The translations under genes and the position numbers were made by a program. Of a stretch of 64,000 nucleotides of DNA, positions 47,901 to 61,080 are shown one piece after another. Origin of the DNA: Xenopus tropicalis (Eukaryota > Chordata > Amphibia > Anura > Pipidae); contig NC_030679.2 of the NCBI RefSeq assembly GCF_000004195.4, forward strand, positions 152,741,153 to 152,805,152. The letters run 5' to 3'. Numbering within the stretch: the stretch's first letter is position 1; the number at the start of each line of letters is the position of its first letter. The notes beneath the pieces are model-generated. The model was not told the DNA's origin. It ran no database searches and worked only from the letters and a program-made list of their open reading frames with translations.

Positions 47901-50900
47901 CTTGTACTTACTCACTAACACAGAGGGGGGGGGCAGAGAGGCTCAGGGGCTGTACTTACTCACTAACACAGAGGGGGGGGCAGAGAGGCTCAGGGGCTGT
48001 ACTTACTCACTAACACAGAGGGGGGGGCAGAGAGGCTCAGGGGGCCTGTACTTACTCACTAACACAGAGGGGGGGGCAGAGAGGCTCAGGGGCTGTACTT
48101 ACTCACTAACACAGAGGGGGGGGGGCAGAGAGGCTCAGGGGGCGTACTTACTCACTAACACAGAGGGGGGGGCAGAGAGGCTCAGGGGCTGTACTTACTC
48201 ACTAACACAGAGGGGGGGGGCAGAGAGGCTCAGGGGCTGTACTTACTCACTAACACAGAGGGGGGGGCAGAGAGGCTCAGGGGCTGTACTTACTCACTAA
48301 CACAGAGGGGGGGGCAGCAGAGAGCTCAGGGGCTGTACTTACTCACTAACACAGAGGGGGGGGGCAGAGAGGCTCAGGGGCTGTACTTACTCACTAACAC
48401 AGAGGGGGGGGCAGAGAGGCTCAGGGGCTGTACTTACTCACTAACACAGAGGGGGGGGCAGAGAGGCTCAGGGGCTGTACTTACTCACTAACACAGAGGG
48501 GGGGGGGCAAGAGAGGCTCAGGGGCTGTACTTACTCACTAACACAGGGGGGGGGGCAGAGAGGCTCAGGGGCTGTACTTACTCACTAACACAGAGGGGGG
48601 GGGGGCAGAGAGGCTCAGGGGCTGTACTTACTCACTAACACAGAGGGGGGGGGGGGCAGAGAGGCTCAGGGGCTGTACTTACTCACTAACACAGAGGGGG
48701 GGGCAGAGAGGCTCAGGGGCTGTACTTACTCACTAACACAGAGGGGGGGGGCAGAGAGGCAGGGGCTGTACTTACTCACTAACACAGAGGGGGGGGGGTC
48801 AGAGAGGCTCAGGGGCTGTACTTACTCACTAACACAGAGGGGGGGCAGAGAGGCTCAGGGGCTGTACTTACTCACTAACACAGAAGGGGGGGGCAGAGAG
48901 GCTCAGGGGCTGTACTTACTCACTAACACAGAGGGGGGGGGGCAGAGAGGCTCAGGGGCTGTACTTACTCACTAACACAGAGGGGGGGGGGCAGAGAGGC
49001 TCAGGGGCTGTACTTACTCACTAACACAGAGGGGGGGGGCAGAGAGGCTCAGGGGCTGTACTTACTCACTAACACGGGGGGGGGGGCAGAGAGGCTCAGG
49101 GGCTGTACTTACTCACTAACACAGGGGGGGGCAGAGAGGCTGGGGCTGTACTTACTCACTAACACATGGGGGGGGGGCAGAGAGGCTCAGGGGCTGTACT
49201 TACTCACTAACACAGAGGGGGGGGGGCAGAGAGGCTCAGGGGCTGTACTTACTCACTAACACAGAGGGGGGGGGGGCAGAGAGGCTCAGGGGCTGTACTT
49301 ACTCACTAACACAGAGGGGGGGGGCCAGAGGCTCAGGGGCTGTACTTACTCACTACACAGGGGGGGGCAGAGAGGCTCAGGGGGCTGTACTTACTCACTA
49401 ACACAGAGGGGGGGCAGAGAGGCCAGGGGGCTGTACTTACTCACTAACACAGAGGGGGGGGGCAGAGAGGCTCAGGGGCTGTACTTACTCACTAACACAG
49501 AGGGGGGGGGGCAGAGAGGCTCAGGGGCTGTACTTACTCACTAACACAGAGAGGGGGGGGGGCAGAGAGGCTCAGGGGCTGTACTTACTCACTAACACAG
49601 AGGGGGGGGGGGAGAGAGGCTCAGGGGCTGTACTTACTCACTAACAGGCAGAGGGGGGGGGCAGAGAGGCTCAGGGGCTGTACTTACTCACTAACACAGA
49701 GGGGGGGGCAGAGAGGCTCAGGGGCTGTACTTACTCACTAACACAGGAGAGGGGGGGGGGCAAGAGAGGCTCAGGGGCTGTACTTACTCCTAACACAGAG
49801 GGGGGGGGGGGGGGCAGAGAGGCTCAGGGGCTGTACTTACTCACTAACACAGAGGGGGGGGGGGCAGAGAGGCTCAGGGGCTGTACTTACTCACTAACAC
49901 AGAGGGGGGGGGGCAGAGAGGCTCAGGGGGCTGTACTTACTCACTAACACAGAGGGGGGGGGCAGAGAGGCTCAGGGGCTGTACTTACTCACTAACACCC
50001 AGAGGGGGGGGGCAGAGAGGCTCAGGGGCTGTACTTACTCACTAACACAGAGGGGGGGGGCAGAGAGGCTCAGGGTTTTTGGCTGTACTTACTCACTAAC
50101 ACAGAAGGGGGGGGCAGAGAGGCTCAGGGGCTGTACTTACTCACTAACACAGAGGGGGGGGGGCAGAGAGGCTCAGGGGCTGTACTTACTCACTAACACA
50201 GAGGGGGGGGGGGGGCAGAGAGGCTCAGGGGCTTGTACTTACTCACTAACACAGAGGGGGGGGGGCAGAGAGGCTCAGGGGCTGTACTTACTCACTAACA
50301 CAGAGGGGGGGGAGAGAGGCTCAGGGCTGTACTTACTCACTAACACAGAGGGGGGCAGAGAGGCTCAGGGGCTGTACTTACTCACTAACACAGAGGGGGG
50401 GGCAGAGAGGCTCAGGGGCTGTACTTACTCACTAACACAGAGGGGGGCAGAGAGGCTCATGGGGGCTGTACTTACTCACTAACACAGATAGGGGGGGGGG
50501 GCAGAGAGGCTCAGGGGCTGTACTTACTCACTAACACCGAGGGGGGGGGCAGAGAGGCTCAGGGGCTGTACTTACTCACTAACACAGAGGGGGGGGGGCA
50601 GCAGAGAGGCTCAGGGGCTGTACTTACTCACTAACACAGAGGGGGGGGCAGAGAGGCTCAGGGGCTGTACTTACTCACTAACACAGAGGTGGGGGGGCAG
50701 AGAGGCTCAGGAGGTCCGGGCTGTACTTACTCTAATATTAACACAGAGGGGGGGGGCAGAGAGGCTCAGGGGCTGTACTTACTCACTAACACAGATGGGG
50801 GGGGCCAAAAGGAAGAGAGGCTCATGGGGCTGTACTTACTCACTAACACAGTAGGTGGGGGGGCAGTGAGAGGCTCAGGGGCTGTACTTACTCACTATAC

Positions 50901-53900
50901 ACATGGGAAGTCATGTCAGAGGGGGGGGCAGAGAGGCTCAGGGGCTGTACTTACTCACTAACACAGAGGGGGGGGCAGAGAGGCTCAGGGGCTGTACTTA
51001 CTCACTAACACAGAGTGGGGGGGCAGAGAGGCTCAGGGGCTGTACTTACTCACTAACACAGAGGGTTGGGGGGGCAGAGAGGCTCAGGGGCTGTACTTAC
51101 TCACTAACATAAGAGGGGGGACAGGAGAGGCTCAGGGCTGTACTTACTCACTAACACAGGAGGGTGGGGGGCAGAGAGGCTCAGGGGCTTGTACTTACTC
51201 ACTAACACAAGTAGGGGGGGGGGGGCAGAGAGGCTCAGGGGCTGTACTTACTCACTAACACAGAGGGTGGGGGGGCAGAGAGGCTCAGGGGCTGTACTTA
51301 CTCACTAACACAGAGGGGGGGGGGCAAGAGAGGCTCGGGGCTGTACTTACTCACTAACACAGAGGGGGGGGGCAGAGAGGCTCAGGGGCTGTACTTACTC
51401 ACTAACACGAATGAGGGGGGTGGGCAGAGAGGCTCAGGGGCTGTACTTACTCACTAACACAGAGGGGGGGGCAGAGAGGCTCAGGGGCTGTACTTACTCA
51501 CTAACACAGAGGGGGGGGGCAGAGAGGCTCAGGGGCTGTACTTACTCACTAACACAGAGGGGGGGGGCAGAGAGGCTCAGGGGCTGTACTTACTCACTAA
51601 CACAGAGGGGGGGGGGCGAGTTAGGCTCAGGGGCGTGTTACTTACTCACTAACACAGAGGGGGGGGGGCAGAGAGGCTCAGGGGCTGTACTTACTCACTA
51701 ACACAGAGGGGGGGCAGAGAGGCTCCAGGGGCTGTACTTACTCACTAACACAGAGGGGGGCAGAGAGGCTCGAGGGGCTGTACTTACTCACTAACACAAG
51801 AGGGGGGGGCAGATGAGGCTCAGCTGGGCTGTACTTACTCACTAACACAGAGGGGGGGGGCAGAGAGGCTCAGGGGCTGTACTTACTCACTAACACAGAG
51901 GGGGGGGGTGCAGAGAGGCTCAGGGGCTGTACTTTACTCACTAACACATGAGGGGGGGGGGCAGAGAGGCTCAGGGGCTGTACTTACTCACTAACACAGA
52001 GGGGGGGCAGAGGGCTCAGGGGCTTGTACTTACTCACTAACACAGAGGGGGGGGGGCAGAGAGGCTCAGGGGCTGTACTTACTCTACTAACACAGAGGGG
52101 GGGCAGCAGAGAGAGGCTCAGGGGCTGTACTTACTCACTAACACAGAGGGGGGGGGGCAGAGAGGCTCAGGGGCTGTACTTACTCACTAACACAGAGGGT
52201 CGGGGGGGGGGGGGCAGAGAGGCTCAGGGGCTGTACTTACTCACTAACATCAGAAGGGGGGGGCAGAGAGGCTCAGGGGCTGTACTTACTCACTAACACA
52301 GGAGGCGGGGGGGCAGAGAGGCTCAGGTGTGCTTGTATTACTCACTAAACACAGAGGGGGGGGCAGAGAGGCTCAGGGGCCTTACTACTCACTAACCACA
52401 GAGGGGGGGCAGAGAGGCTCAGGGGCTGTACTACTCACTAACACAGAGGTGGGGGCAGAGAGGCTCAGGGGCTGTACTTACCTCACTAACAAGAGGGGGG
52501 GTCAGAAGAGCTCAGGGGCTGTTACCTTACTCACAACAACAGATGGGGGGGCAGAAAGGCCAGAGGGCTTTTGTACTTACTCACTAACACAGAGGGGGGG
52601 GCGAGAGGTCATGGGCTGTACGTACTCACTAACACAGAGGCGGCAGAGAGCTCAGGGGCTGTACTACTCACTAAATCAGAGGGGGGGGGGCAGAGAGGCT
52701 CAGGGCTTGTACTTACTCACTAACACAGAGGGGGGGGGCAGAGAGGCTCAGGGGGCTTAACTTACTCATAACACAGAGGGGCAGAGAGGCTTCAGGGGCT
52801 GTACTTACTCACTAACACAGAGGGGGGGGGGGCAGAGAGGCTCGAGGGGGCGTGATACTTACTCACTAACACAGGAGGTGGGGGTGGGGGCAGAGAGCTC
52901 AGGGGCTGTACTTACTCACTAACACAGAGGGGGGGGGCAGAGAGGCTCAGGGCGTACTTACTCACTAACACAGAGGGGGGGGCAGAGAGGCTCAGGGGCT
53001 GTACTACTCCACTAACACAGAGGGGGGGGGTGGGCAGGAGGCCTCAGGGCTGTACTTACTTCACTAACACAGAGGGGGGGGCAGAGAGGCTTAGGGGGCT
53101 GTTACTACTGCACTACCATGAGGGGGGAAGAGAGGCTCAGGGCTGTACTTACTCACCGTAAACAAGAGGGGGGGGGCAGATGAGGCTCAGTGGCTTGTAC
53201 TTATCTCACTAACATCAGAAGGGGGGGGGGCAGAGAGTCTCAGGGCTGACTTACTCACTAACACGAGGGGGGGGGGCAGAGGAGGGCTTCAGGGCGTACT
53301 TACTCACTAACACAGAGGGGGGGGGCAGAGAGGCTCAGGGGCTGTACTTACTCACTAACACCAGCAGGGGGGTGGCAGAGAGGCTCAGGGGGGCTGTACT
53401 TACTCACTAAACACAAGAGGGGGGGGTGCAGAGAGGCTCAGGGGCTGTACTTACTCACTAACACAGAGGTGAAGGGGGGGCAGAGAGGCTCATTGGGCTG
53501 TACTTACTCACTGAACACAGAGGGGTGGTGCAGAGAGGCTCAGGGGCTGTTACTTACTCACTAACAACAGAGGGGGTGGGGCAGAGAGGCTCAGGGGCTG
53601 TACTTACTCACTAACACAGAGGGGGGGGCAGAGAGGCTCAGGGGGCTTTGTTACTTACTCACTAAACACAGAGGGGGGGGCAGAGAGGCTCAGGGGGCTT
53701 GTATCTTATCTCATAACACAAGAGGGGGGGCAGAGAGGCTCAGCGGCTGTTATACTACTCACTAACACAGAGGGGGGGGGGCAGAGAGGCTCAGGGGGCC
53801 TGTACTACCACTAACACAGAGGGGGGCAATGAGGCTCAGGGGCTGTACTTACTCACTGAACACAGAGGGGGGGGGGGTGCGGGTGCAGAGTTTAGGTCAG

Positions 53901-56900
53901 GGGCTGTACTTACCTTACTAACACAGAGGGGGGGGGCAGAGAGGGCTTTTCCCAAGGGCTTGTACTTACATCACTAACACAGAGGGGGGGGCAGAGAGGC
54001 TCAGGGCTGTACTACTCTACTAACACAGAGGGGGGGGGGGGGCAGAGAGGCTCAGGGCTGTACTTACTCACTAAACACCAGAGGGGGGGGGCAGAGAGGC
54101 TCCAGGGGCTGTTACTTACTCACTAATCACAGCAGGGGAGGGGGCAGAGAGGCTTCAGGGGCTGTACTTACTCACTAACCAGGGGGGGAGGCAGAGAGGC
54201 TCAGGGGCTGTACTTACTCACTAACACAGAGGGGGGGGGGCAGAGAGGCTCAGGGGCTGTACTTTACTTCACTAACAACAGAGGGGGGGGGCCAGAGAAG
54301 GCCTCAGGGGTGTCACTTACTCACCTAAACACAGAGGGGGGAGAGAGGCTTCAGGGGCTGTACTTACTCACTAACCAACCAGAGGGGGGGCAGAGAGGCT
54401 CAGGGGCGTGTACTTTACTCACTAATCAATGAGGGGGCAGAGAGGCTCAGGGGGCTGCTACTTACTCACTAACACAGAGGGGCGAGATGCTCAGGGCTGT
54501 ACTTTACTCACTAACACATGAGTGGGGGCAGAGAGCTCAGGGGCTTGTTACTTACTCACTAACACAGAGGGGGGGGGCGCAGAGAGGCCAGGGCTGTACT
54601 TTACTCACTAAACACAGAGGGGGGGGGCAGGAAGGCTTTCAGCTGTACTTACCACTAACACAGAGTGGGGGGCAGCAGAGGCTCAGGGGCCTGTACATTA
54701 CCAGCTAAACACAGAGGGGGGGGGGCAGAGAGGCTCAGGGCTGTTACTTACTTCACTAACACAGAGGGGGGCAGAGGAGGCTCAGGGGCTGTACTTACTC
54801 ACTATCACAGAGGGGGCAGAGAGGCTCAGGGGTACTTACTCACTAACACCAGAGGGGGGCCAAAGGAGGCTACGGGGCTGTACTTACTCACTAACACAGA
54901 GGGGGGCAGAAGGCTCAGGGGCTGTCTTGACTTCATTAACACAGAGGGGGGGGCAGGAGAGGCTCAGGGGCTTGTACTTACTCACTAACACAAGGGGGGG
55001 GGGCAAGAGAGGCTCAGGGGCTGTACTACTCACTAACACAGAGGGGGGGGGCAGAGAGGCTCAGGGGCTGTATCTTACTTCCACTAACCAGAGGGGGGCA
55101 GAGAGGCTCAGGGGCCTGTACTTACTCACTAACACAGGGGGGGGGGGCCCAGAGAGGCCAGGGGCTGTACTTACTCACTAACACAGAGGGGGGGCGGCAG
55201 AGAGGCTCAGGGGCTGTACTGTACTCACTAAACACAGAGGGGGGGCCAGAGAGGCTCAAGGGGCTGTACTACTCACTAACACAGAGGGGGGGGGCAGAGA
55301 GGCTCAGGGGCTGTACTTACTCACTAACACAGAGGGGGGGGGCGAGAGGCTCAGGGGCCTGTTACTTACTCACTAACACAGAGGGGGGGGGCAGGAGAGG
55401 CTCAGGGCTGTCACTTACTCACTAACACAGAGGGGGGCAGAGAGGCTCAGAGGGGCTGTACTTACTCACCTAACACAGAGGGGTGGGGGGCAGAGAGGCT
55501 CAGGGCTTATTACTCACTAACACACGAGGGGGGGGCAGAGGCAGGTCACAGGGGGCTGTAGCTTACTCCACTAACAAAACAGAGGAAGGGGGCAGAGAGG
55601 CTCGGGGCTGTACTTACTCACTAACACAGAGGGGGGGGCAGAGAGGCTCAGGGGGCGTGTACTTACTCACTACACATCAGCAGGGCTGGCCTCTCGGGGC
55701 TGGCAGAGAGGTCTCAGGGCGTCCTGTACAGAGGGGGGGGTGCAAGACGAGGCAGTTCGAGGCCCTTACTTGTACTCTACTCCACTAACACAGCAGGGGT
55801 GGCGGCTGGCAGTATGGAGCAGGGGCTATGTACTTATCACTACACAGAGGATGGGGGGGCATGAGAGGCTCAGGGCTTACTTACTCACTAACCAGAGGGG
55901 GAGGGCAGAGCATCTGGCTCAGGGGCTGTACTTCTCACAACACAGAGATGGGGGGGCAGAGAGGCTCAGGGGCTGTACTTACTCACTAACACAGAGGGGG
56001 GGCAGAGAGGCTCAGGGGGCTGTAGCTTACCTCACTAACACAGAGGGGTTGCAGAGGGCTCAGGGGCCAATTGCTTGTACTTACTCCTAACTAACACAGA
56101 GGGGGGGGTGCAGAGAGGAGTCCAGGGGCTGCACCTTAACTCACTAACAGAGGGGTGGGGGGCAGAGAAGCCTCAGGGGCTGTACTTACTCACTAACATC
56201 AGAGGGGGGGGGCAGAGAGCGCTCAGGGGTGTTACTTACTCACTAACACAGAGGGGGGCAGAGAGGCTCAGGGGCTTGTGTACTTACTCACTAAGCACAG
56301 AGGGGGGGGGCAGAGAGGCTCAGGGGCTGTACTTACTCACTAACACAGAGGGGGGGGGCAGAGAGGCTCAGGGGCTGTATTTACTCACTAACACAGAGGG
56401 GGGGGCAGAGAGGCTCAGGGGCTGTACTTACTCACTAACACAGAGGGGGGCAGAGGGCTCAGGGGGTCTGTACTAACTCAACTAACACAGGGGGGGGGGC
56501 AGAGAGGCTCAGGGGGGTGTACTTACTCACTAACACAGAGGGGGGGGGCAGAAGAGCTCAGGGGCTGTACTTACTCACTAACACAGAGGGGGGGGCAGAG
56601 GAGGCTCAGGGGCTGTACTTACTCACTAACACAGAGGGGGGGGCAGAGAGGCTCAGGGGCTGTACTTATCACTAACACAGAGGGGGGGCGGGCAGAGAGG
56701 CTCAGGGGCTGTACTTACTCACTAACACGAGAGGGGGGGTCAGAGAGGCTCAGGGCTGTACTTACTCACTAACACAGAGGGGGGGGGGCAGAGAGGCTCA
56801 GGGCTGTACTTACTCACTAACACAGAGGGCGGGGCAGAGAGGGCTCAGGGGCGTACTTACTCACTAAACACAGAGGGGGGGGCAGAGAGGCTCAGGGGCT

Positions 56901-58138
56901 GTAACTTACTCACTAACACAGAGGGGGGGGGCAGAGAGGCTCAGGGGCTGTACTTACTCACTAACACAGAGGGGGGGGGGAGAGAGGGCTCAGGGCTGTA
57001 CTTACTCACTAACACAGAGGGGGGGGGCAGAGAGGCTCAGGGGCTGTACTTACTCACTAACACAGAGGGGGGCAGAGAGGCTCAGGGGGCGTGTACTTAC
57101 TCACTAACACAGAGGGGGGGGGCAGAGAGGCTCAGGGGCTGTACTTTACTCACTAACACAGAGGGGGGGGGCAGAGAGGCTCAGGGGCTGTACTTACTCA
57201 CTTAACACAGAGGGGGGGCAGAGAGGCTCAGGCTTGTACTTACTCACTAACCAGAGGGGGGGGGCAGGAGATCAGGGGCTGTAACTTACTCACTAACACA
57301 GAGGGGGGGGGGCAGAGAGGCCTCAGGGGCTACTTACTCACTAACACAGAGGGAGGGGCAGAGGGCTCAGGGCTGTACTTACTCCACTAACACAGAGGGG
57401 AGGGGCAGAGAGGCTCAGGGCTGTACTTACTCACTAACACAGAGGGGGGGGGGGCAGAGAGGCTCAGGGGCTGTACTTACTCACTAACACAGAGGGGGGG
57501 GCAGGAGAGGCTCAGGGGTGTACTTACTCCACTAACACAGAGGGGGGGGGCAGAGAGGCTCAGGGGGCTGTACTTACTCACTAACACAGAGGGGGGGCAG
57601 AGAGGCTCAGGGGCTGTACTTACTCACTAACACAGAGGGGCAGAAGAGGCTCAGGGGCTGTACTACTCACTAACACAGAGGGGGGGGGGCAGAGAGGTCA
57701 GGGGCTGTACTTACTCACTAACACAGAGGGGGGGGCAGAGAGGCTCAGGGCTGTACTTACTCACTAACACAGAGGGGGGGGGGGGGCAGAGAGGCTCAGG
57801 GGCTGTACTTACTCACTAACACACAGGGGGGCAGAGAGGCTCAGGGCTGTACTACTCACTAACACAGGGGGGGGGCAGAGAGGCTCAGGGGCTGTACTTA
57901 CTCACTAACACAGGGGGGGGGGGGGCAGAGAGGCTCAGGGGCTGTACTTACTCACTAACACAGAGGGGGGGGGGGCAGAGAGGCTCAGGGGGCTGTACTT
58001 ACTCACTAACACAAGGGGGGGGGGGGCAAGAGAGGCTCAGGGGCCTGTACTTTACTCACTAACACAGAGGGGGGGGGCAGAGAGGCTCAGGGGCTGTACT
58101 TACTCACTAACACAGAGGGGGGGGGCAGAGAGGCTCAG
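44936..58138. repeat. 13.2-kb G-rich minisatellite, about 290 copies
   Basis: Unit of 43 to 48 bp: GAGGCTCAGGGGCTGTACTT, ACTCACTAACACAGAG, a run of 6 to 14 G, then CAGA. Length differences come mainly from the G run. On the minus strand every unit reads a C run, TCTGTGTTAG and then TGAGTAAGTACAG, so it contains words like both a 3-prime and a 5-prime splice site. Units are clean from 44936 to about 50600, very indel-rich from about 50700 to 56500, and cleaner again to the end. It lies between the TMEM256 last exon and the TMEM102-like gene. Confidence 0.97.
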
Positions 58139-58430
58139 GGAGTCACCGAAGCCGCTTAGTTAGCCCCAGTATGTTGCGAGTACATGTAATCGCCACAAGG
58201 TGGCAGCCTTATATCCCACAACCAACTGCGGAAAGGGTCTGTAAAGCCAAATAGGCACCGTCCCAATATCCATTCATTATATTATGTTCAATGTAACCCC
58301 ATTGCCATGGAAACCATCTGCAAAACTGCACTGTATATTCTACATGGGGCCTTATGAGTGTTTGTGCAGTTCTGCCCAGTTCTGCCCAAGGTACGTGTCC
58401 CGGTGCTGGGAGTAATGGCTGAGCTGTGCA
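58139..58430. other. Unique spacer upstream of the TMEM102-like gene
   Basis: Non-repetitive, with no ORF of note. It may be part of the distal promoter region (inference from position). Confidence 0.5.
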
Positions 58431-58735
58431 GGTAACAAGTGGCAGGGTAGGTGGGGCTGTATATAGAGGGGGCGGGGCTGTACCTGTGCAGGTAACAAGT
58501 GGCAGGGTAGGTGGGGCTGTATACAGAGGGGCGGGGCTGTACCTGTGCAGGTAACAAGTGGCAGGGTAGGTGGGCTGTATATAGAGGGGGCGGGGCTGTA
58601 CCTGTGCAGGTAAACAAGTGGCAGGGTAGGTGGGGCTGTATATAGAGGGGGCGGGGCTGTACCTGTGCAGGTAACAAGTGGCAGGGTAGGTGGGGCTGTA
58701 TATAGAGGGGGCGGGGCTGTACCTGTGCAGGTAGC
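58431..58735. repeat. 60-bp promoter-proximal tandem repeat, five copies
   Basis: Units contain TGTGCAGGTAACAAGTGGCA, GGGTAGGTGGGGCTGTATA and GGGGGCGGGGCTGTACC. Each has a GC box (GGGCGGGGC) of the Sp1/KLF type and a CAG-GTAACA word. Confidence 0.93.
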
Positions 58736-58938
58736 AGTGACAGAGTAGGTAAGAGGTGGGCGGGGCTGTGCAGGTAGGAGGGGCGGGGTAGGTAAGAGGT
58801 GGGCGGGGCTGTGCAGGTAGGAGGGGCGGGGTAGGTAAGAGGTGGGCGGGGCGGAGTAGGTAAGAGGTGGGCGGGGCTGTGCAGGTAGGAGGGGCGGGGT
58901 AGGTAAGAGGTGGGCGGGGCTGTGCAGGTAGGAGGGCG
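58736..58938 (+). promoter_or_regulatory. GC-box repeat cluster before TMEM102-like exon 1
   Basis: About five imperfect 41-bp units of AAGAGGTGGGCGGGGCTGTG plus CAGGTAGGAGGGGCGGGGTAG. Nearly every unit has two GC boxes (GGGCGG or GGGGCGGGG), giving roughly nine within 200 bp, immediately upstream of the putative first exon. No TATA box was seen. Sp1-type binding sites are typical of TATA-less promoters; that they act here is inference. Confidence 0.65.
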
Positions 58939-58939
58939 G

Positions 58940-59075
58940 GGCTGCGGTTCCGTTCATCTCCCAGGAAGTGCCGGCGGCAGAACAGAATTACAGGGAAGGG
59001 AACATGTGGGTTGGGCAGCGCCGAGAATAGAACCGAACCGAGTGATCCAGGAAGTCGGTACCGACAGAAATACAG
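58940..59075 (+). other. tmem102: Putative 5-prime non-coding exon of the TMEM102-like gene
   Basis: A GC-rich segment just after the GC-box cluster ends at a good donor (CAG followed by GTACGG at 59076). The next acceptor (TTTGGCTCCTTACAG, ending 59442) lies one base before the coding exon's AATG. The start of this exon is a guess, because no transcription start site can be read from sequence alone. Confidence 0.55.
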
Positions 59076-59443
59076 GTACGGGGAGCAGGGGCCCCTCTGT
59101 AACCCCCAAACTGTGTGAGACCCCCCCCCCCCCTGTGGGAGCTGCCATGTTGCACCGATATGTACCCTGTCAGCTTATCTGCCCCGGGGCCACTCCTCCC
59201 ACTAATGCTGGGCCCCAAAATGGGAATATATTGGGGGGCACTTTATTCTGCTGTGGGGTTACTTGTACTTGGATTTGGGGGTGTAACTGCAGAGAAGGGG
59301 GGGCAGTAAGGTCTTTGTAAAACTTAGAGCCCTAAATTACATTTGCTGTGGGGCCCTGTGTCCAATTACATCACTGCTTAGATTGTAAGCTCTTGTGGTG
59401 AGACCCCCCCCCCATGTAACCCTGAGATTTGGCTCCTTACAGA

Positions 59444-60940
59444 ATGACCTCCTCCGCCCGACCCCTCACCGACGTCGACTTCTGCTCCGGGTCCCGCATG
59501 GAGGAGCTCAATAAACTGATGGAGGAGCTGGAGAGGCGGGACTCTGGCGCTCTGCAGGGGCGGGACCTTCTCAACTCCTGCCTCCGAGCAAAGCAATATG
59601 TCTTCTCCCTCATAGGTAAGAGCCCCACCCAGGGGCAAGTACAGCTGGGACGGAGGGAGGGGGGTATTGGGAATGGAACAGGAAGTGCTGGGAGGGATAT
59701 TGGGAAAGGAACAGGAAGTGCTGGGAGGGACGGGTATTGGTTGGTAGGTGGGGTCTTTGTAGTCCCTATGGGCATTGGCTGACGGGGGATGCTGGGAAGT
59801 GTAGTACAGGAAGTGCTGATGTATAAATATCTAATGGGTTTTTTCTTTCTCCCCTTTCCCCCAATTCCTTTCTGCCCCTCAGAGCAAGTCCAGCCTCTCC
59901 CCTCCCCAAACTCCCTCCTTGTCCTGCAGGGGGGTCTGTGCTCGGGGTCCCTGGATGTGTCCCCTGTGGATCTGGGCTCCACGTCCCCCCTCTCCTGCCC
60001 CCCCATAACCTACACCATCTTGGTGCCCACCCTGCGCCTCCCCAGCCCCGCGCCCCTCCGGCAGGCCTCCCCGTGCCATTACTGGGTGCCCCTCTGCTTG
60101 TGGGACCCCCCTCACCCCCAGCTCAGCTCTGGAACCCCCCCTCACCCCCAGCTCGGCTCTGGAACCCCCTACGTCTCCCCCTATACTGTTTCTCTTTGGT
60201 TCACCAGCTCCCTCCTCTCTGCCATGTCCTCCCTTCCTGCCCCTGCCCCCCACCTGTGCCTGGAAGGGGCAGAACCCTGGGGCAACTGTGTGTCCCTCCT
60301 CTTCTCCGACCCCAGCGACGTGTTCCTGCGCTTCGATGTGGTGCCGGCGGTGGAGGTGCGCGGGTGGCCGGGGGGGGTGCAGTACCTGGAAGACTGGGTG
60401 GATGAAGACCGAGGACCCCCCCGACTTTTCCACCTCCTTCCGTGGGGGGCAGAAGGGCAGTGGAGAGTGAGTTTCCCCGGGGTAGAACTGTTCATGAGGC
60501 GCTGCCTACATCCGGCCCTGTCCCGGGTACTGAGGGCATCTGTGGCCGTACTGAGGCCTTTCCTGCAGGGGCCCAACGCCCCGGGGCCCTATGTGGTATG
60601 GGTGACCCTCCTTCATGCCTGCGAGAGGCTGCCCCGGGGGTATCTGTGCCGCCCCCAGAATGCTGCTTCCTGCTTCCTGGGGCTACTGGAGGAACTCTCC
60701 TGCTACTTCCTGCGAGGGTCCTGCCCCAACCCCTTCCTGCCGGGGTGCGACCTATTGAGCGGCCTCTCCAGGGGCCCCTACCTGGCCCGTAGGGTGTCGG
60801 AGATCCGGGCGCAGCCAGTCACCCACCTGCGGGAGGCCGTGAAGGAGGCCAAGGAGGCCATTAAGGGAGGAGAGAGGGAGGAGAAGGAGGAGCGGGACCA
60901 GCGGGAAGAGGAGAGGGGGTCCTCCTGCTCCCCCAGCTAA
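59444..60940 (+). CDS. tmem102: TMEM102-like protein, Mab-21 family, two coding exons
   Basis: The coding parts are 59444-59615 and 59883-60940, joined by a 267-bp intron with donor ATAG-GTAAGA and acceptor TTTCTGCCCCTCAG, phase 1; total 1230 nt, 409 residues. The start is chosen at the ATG 2 bp after the acceptor. Residues 5-16 read ARPLTDVDFCSG, and about 40-57 read RDLLNSCLRAKQYVFSLI, both matching the TMEM102 N-terminus. A GGLCSGSLDVSPVDLG block follows. The second half has the features of the Mab-21 domain's C-terminal part: FDVVPAVEVRGWPGG, WVTLLHACERLPRGYL, ENAASCFLGLLEEL-like and LREAVKEAKEAIKGG. Human TMEM102 is about 508 residues, so this protein is shorter, mostly in the central proline-rich linker. 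The linker has a 30-bp in-frame tandem duplication (PPHPQLSSGT / PPHPQLGSGT, about 60105-60166). The last 30 residues are highly charged (EREEKEERDQREEE). Despite its name, no clear membrane segment is visible. The human protein has been linked to apoptosis and cytokine-receptor signalling (family knowledge). Confidence 0.9.
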
Positions 60941-61080
60941 AGCCAAACTCATGTTTTGTGGGGCCCCAATCTCTACTCATGTGAATATGATTCTCTATAG
61001 GGATAAAGTATAATAATTACTGGGGCAAATTCAGCCCATGGAGCACAGCTCAGGGGTAGTGGAGACCAAGCCCCTTCTTC
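60941..61080 (+). other. tmem102: 3-prime UTR start of the TMEM102-like gene
   Basis: Unique sequence after the TAA stop. A weak ATAAAG word is near 61003. No AATAAA occurs before the 22-bp array, so the transcript may extend through it. Confidence 0.5.
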
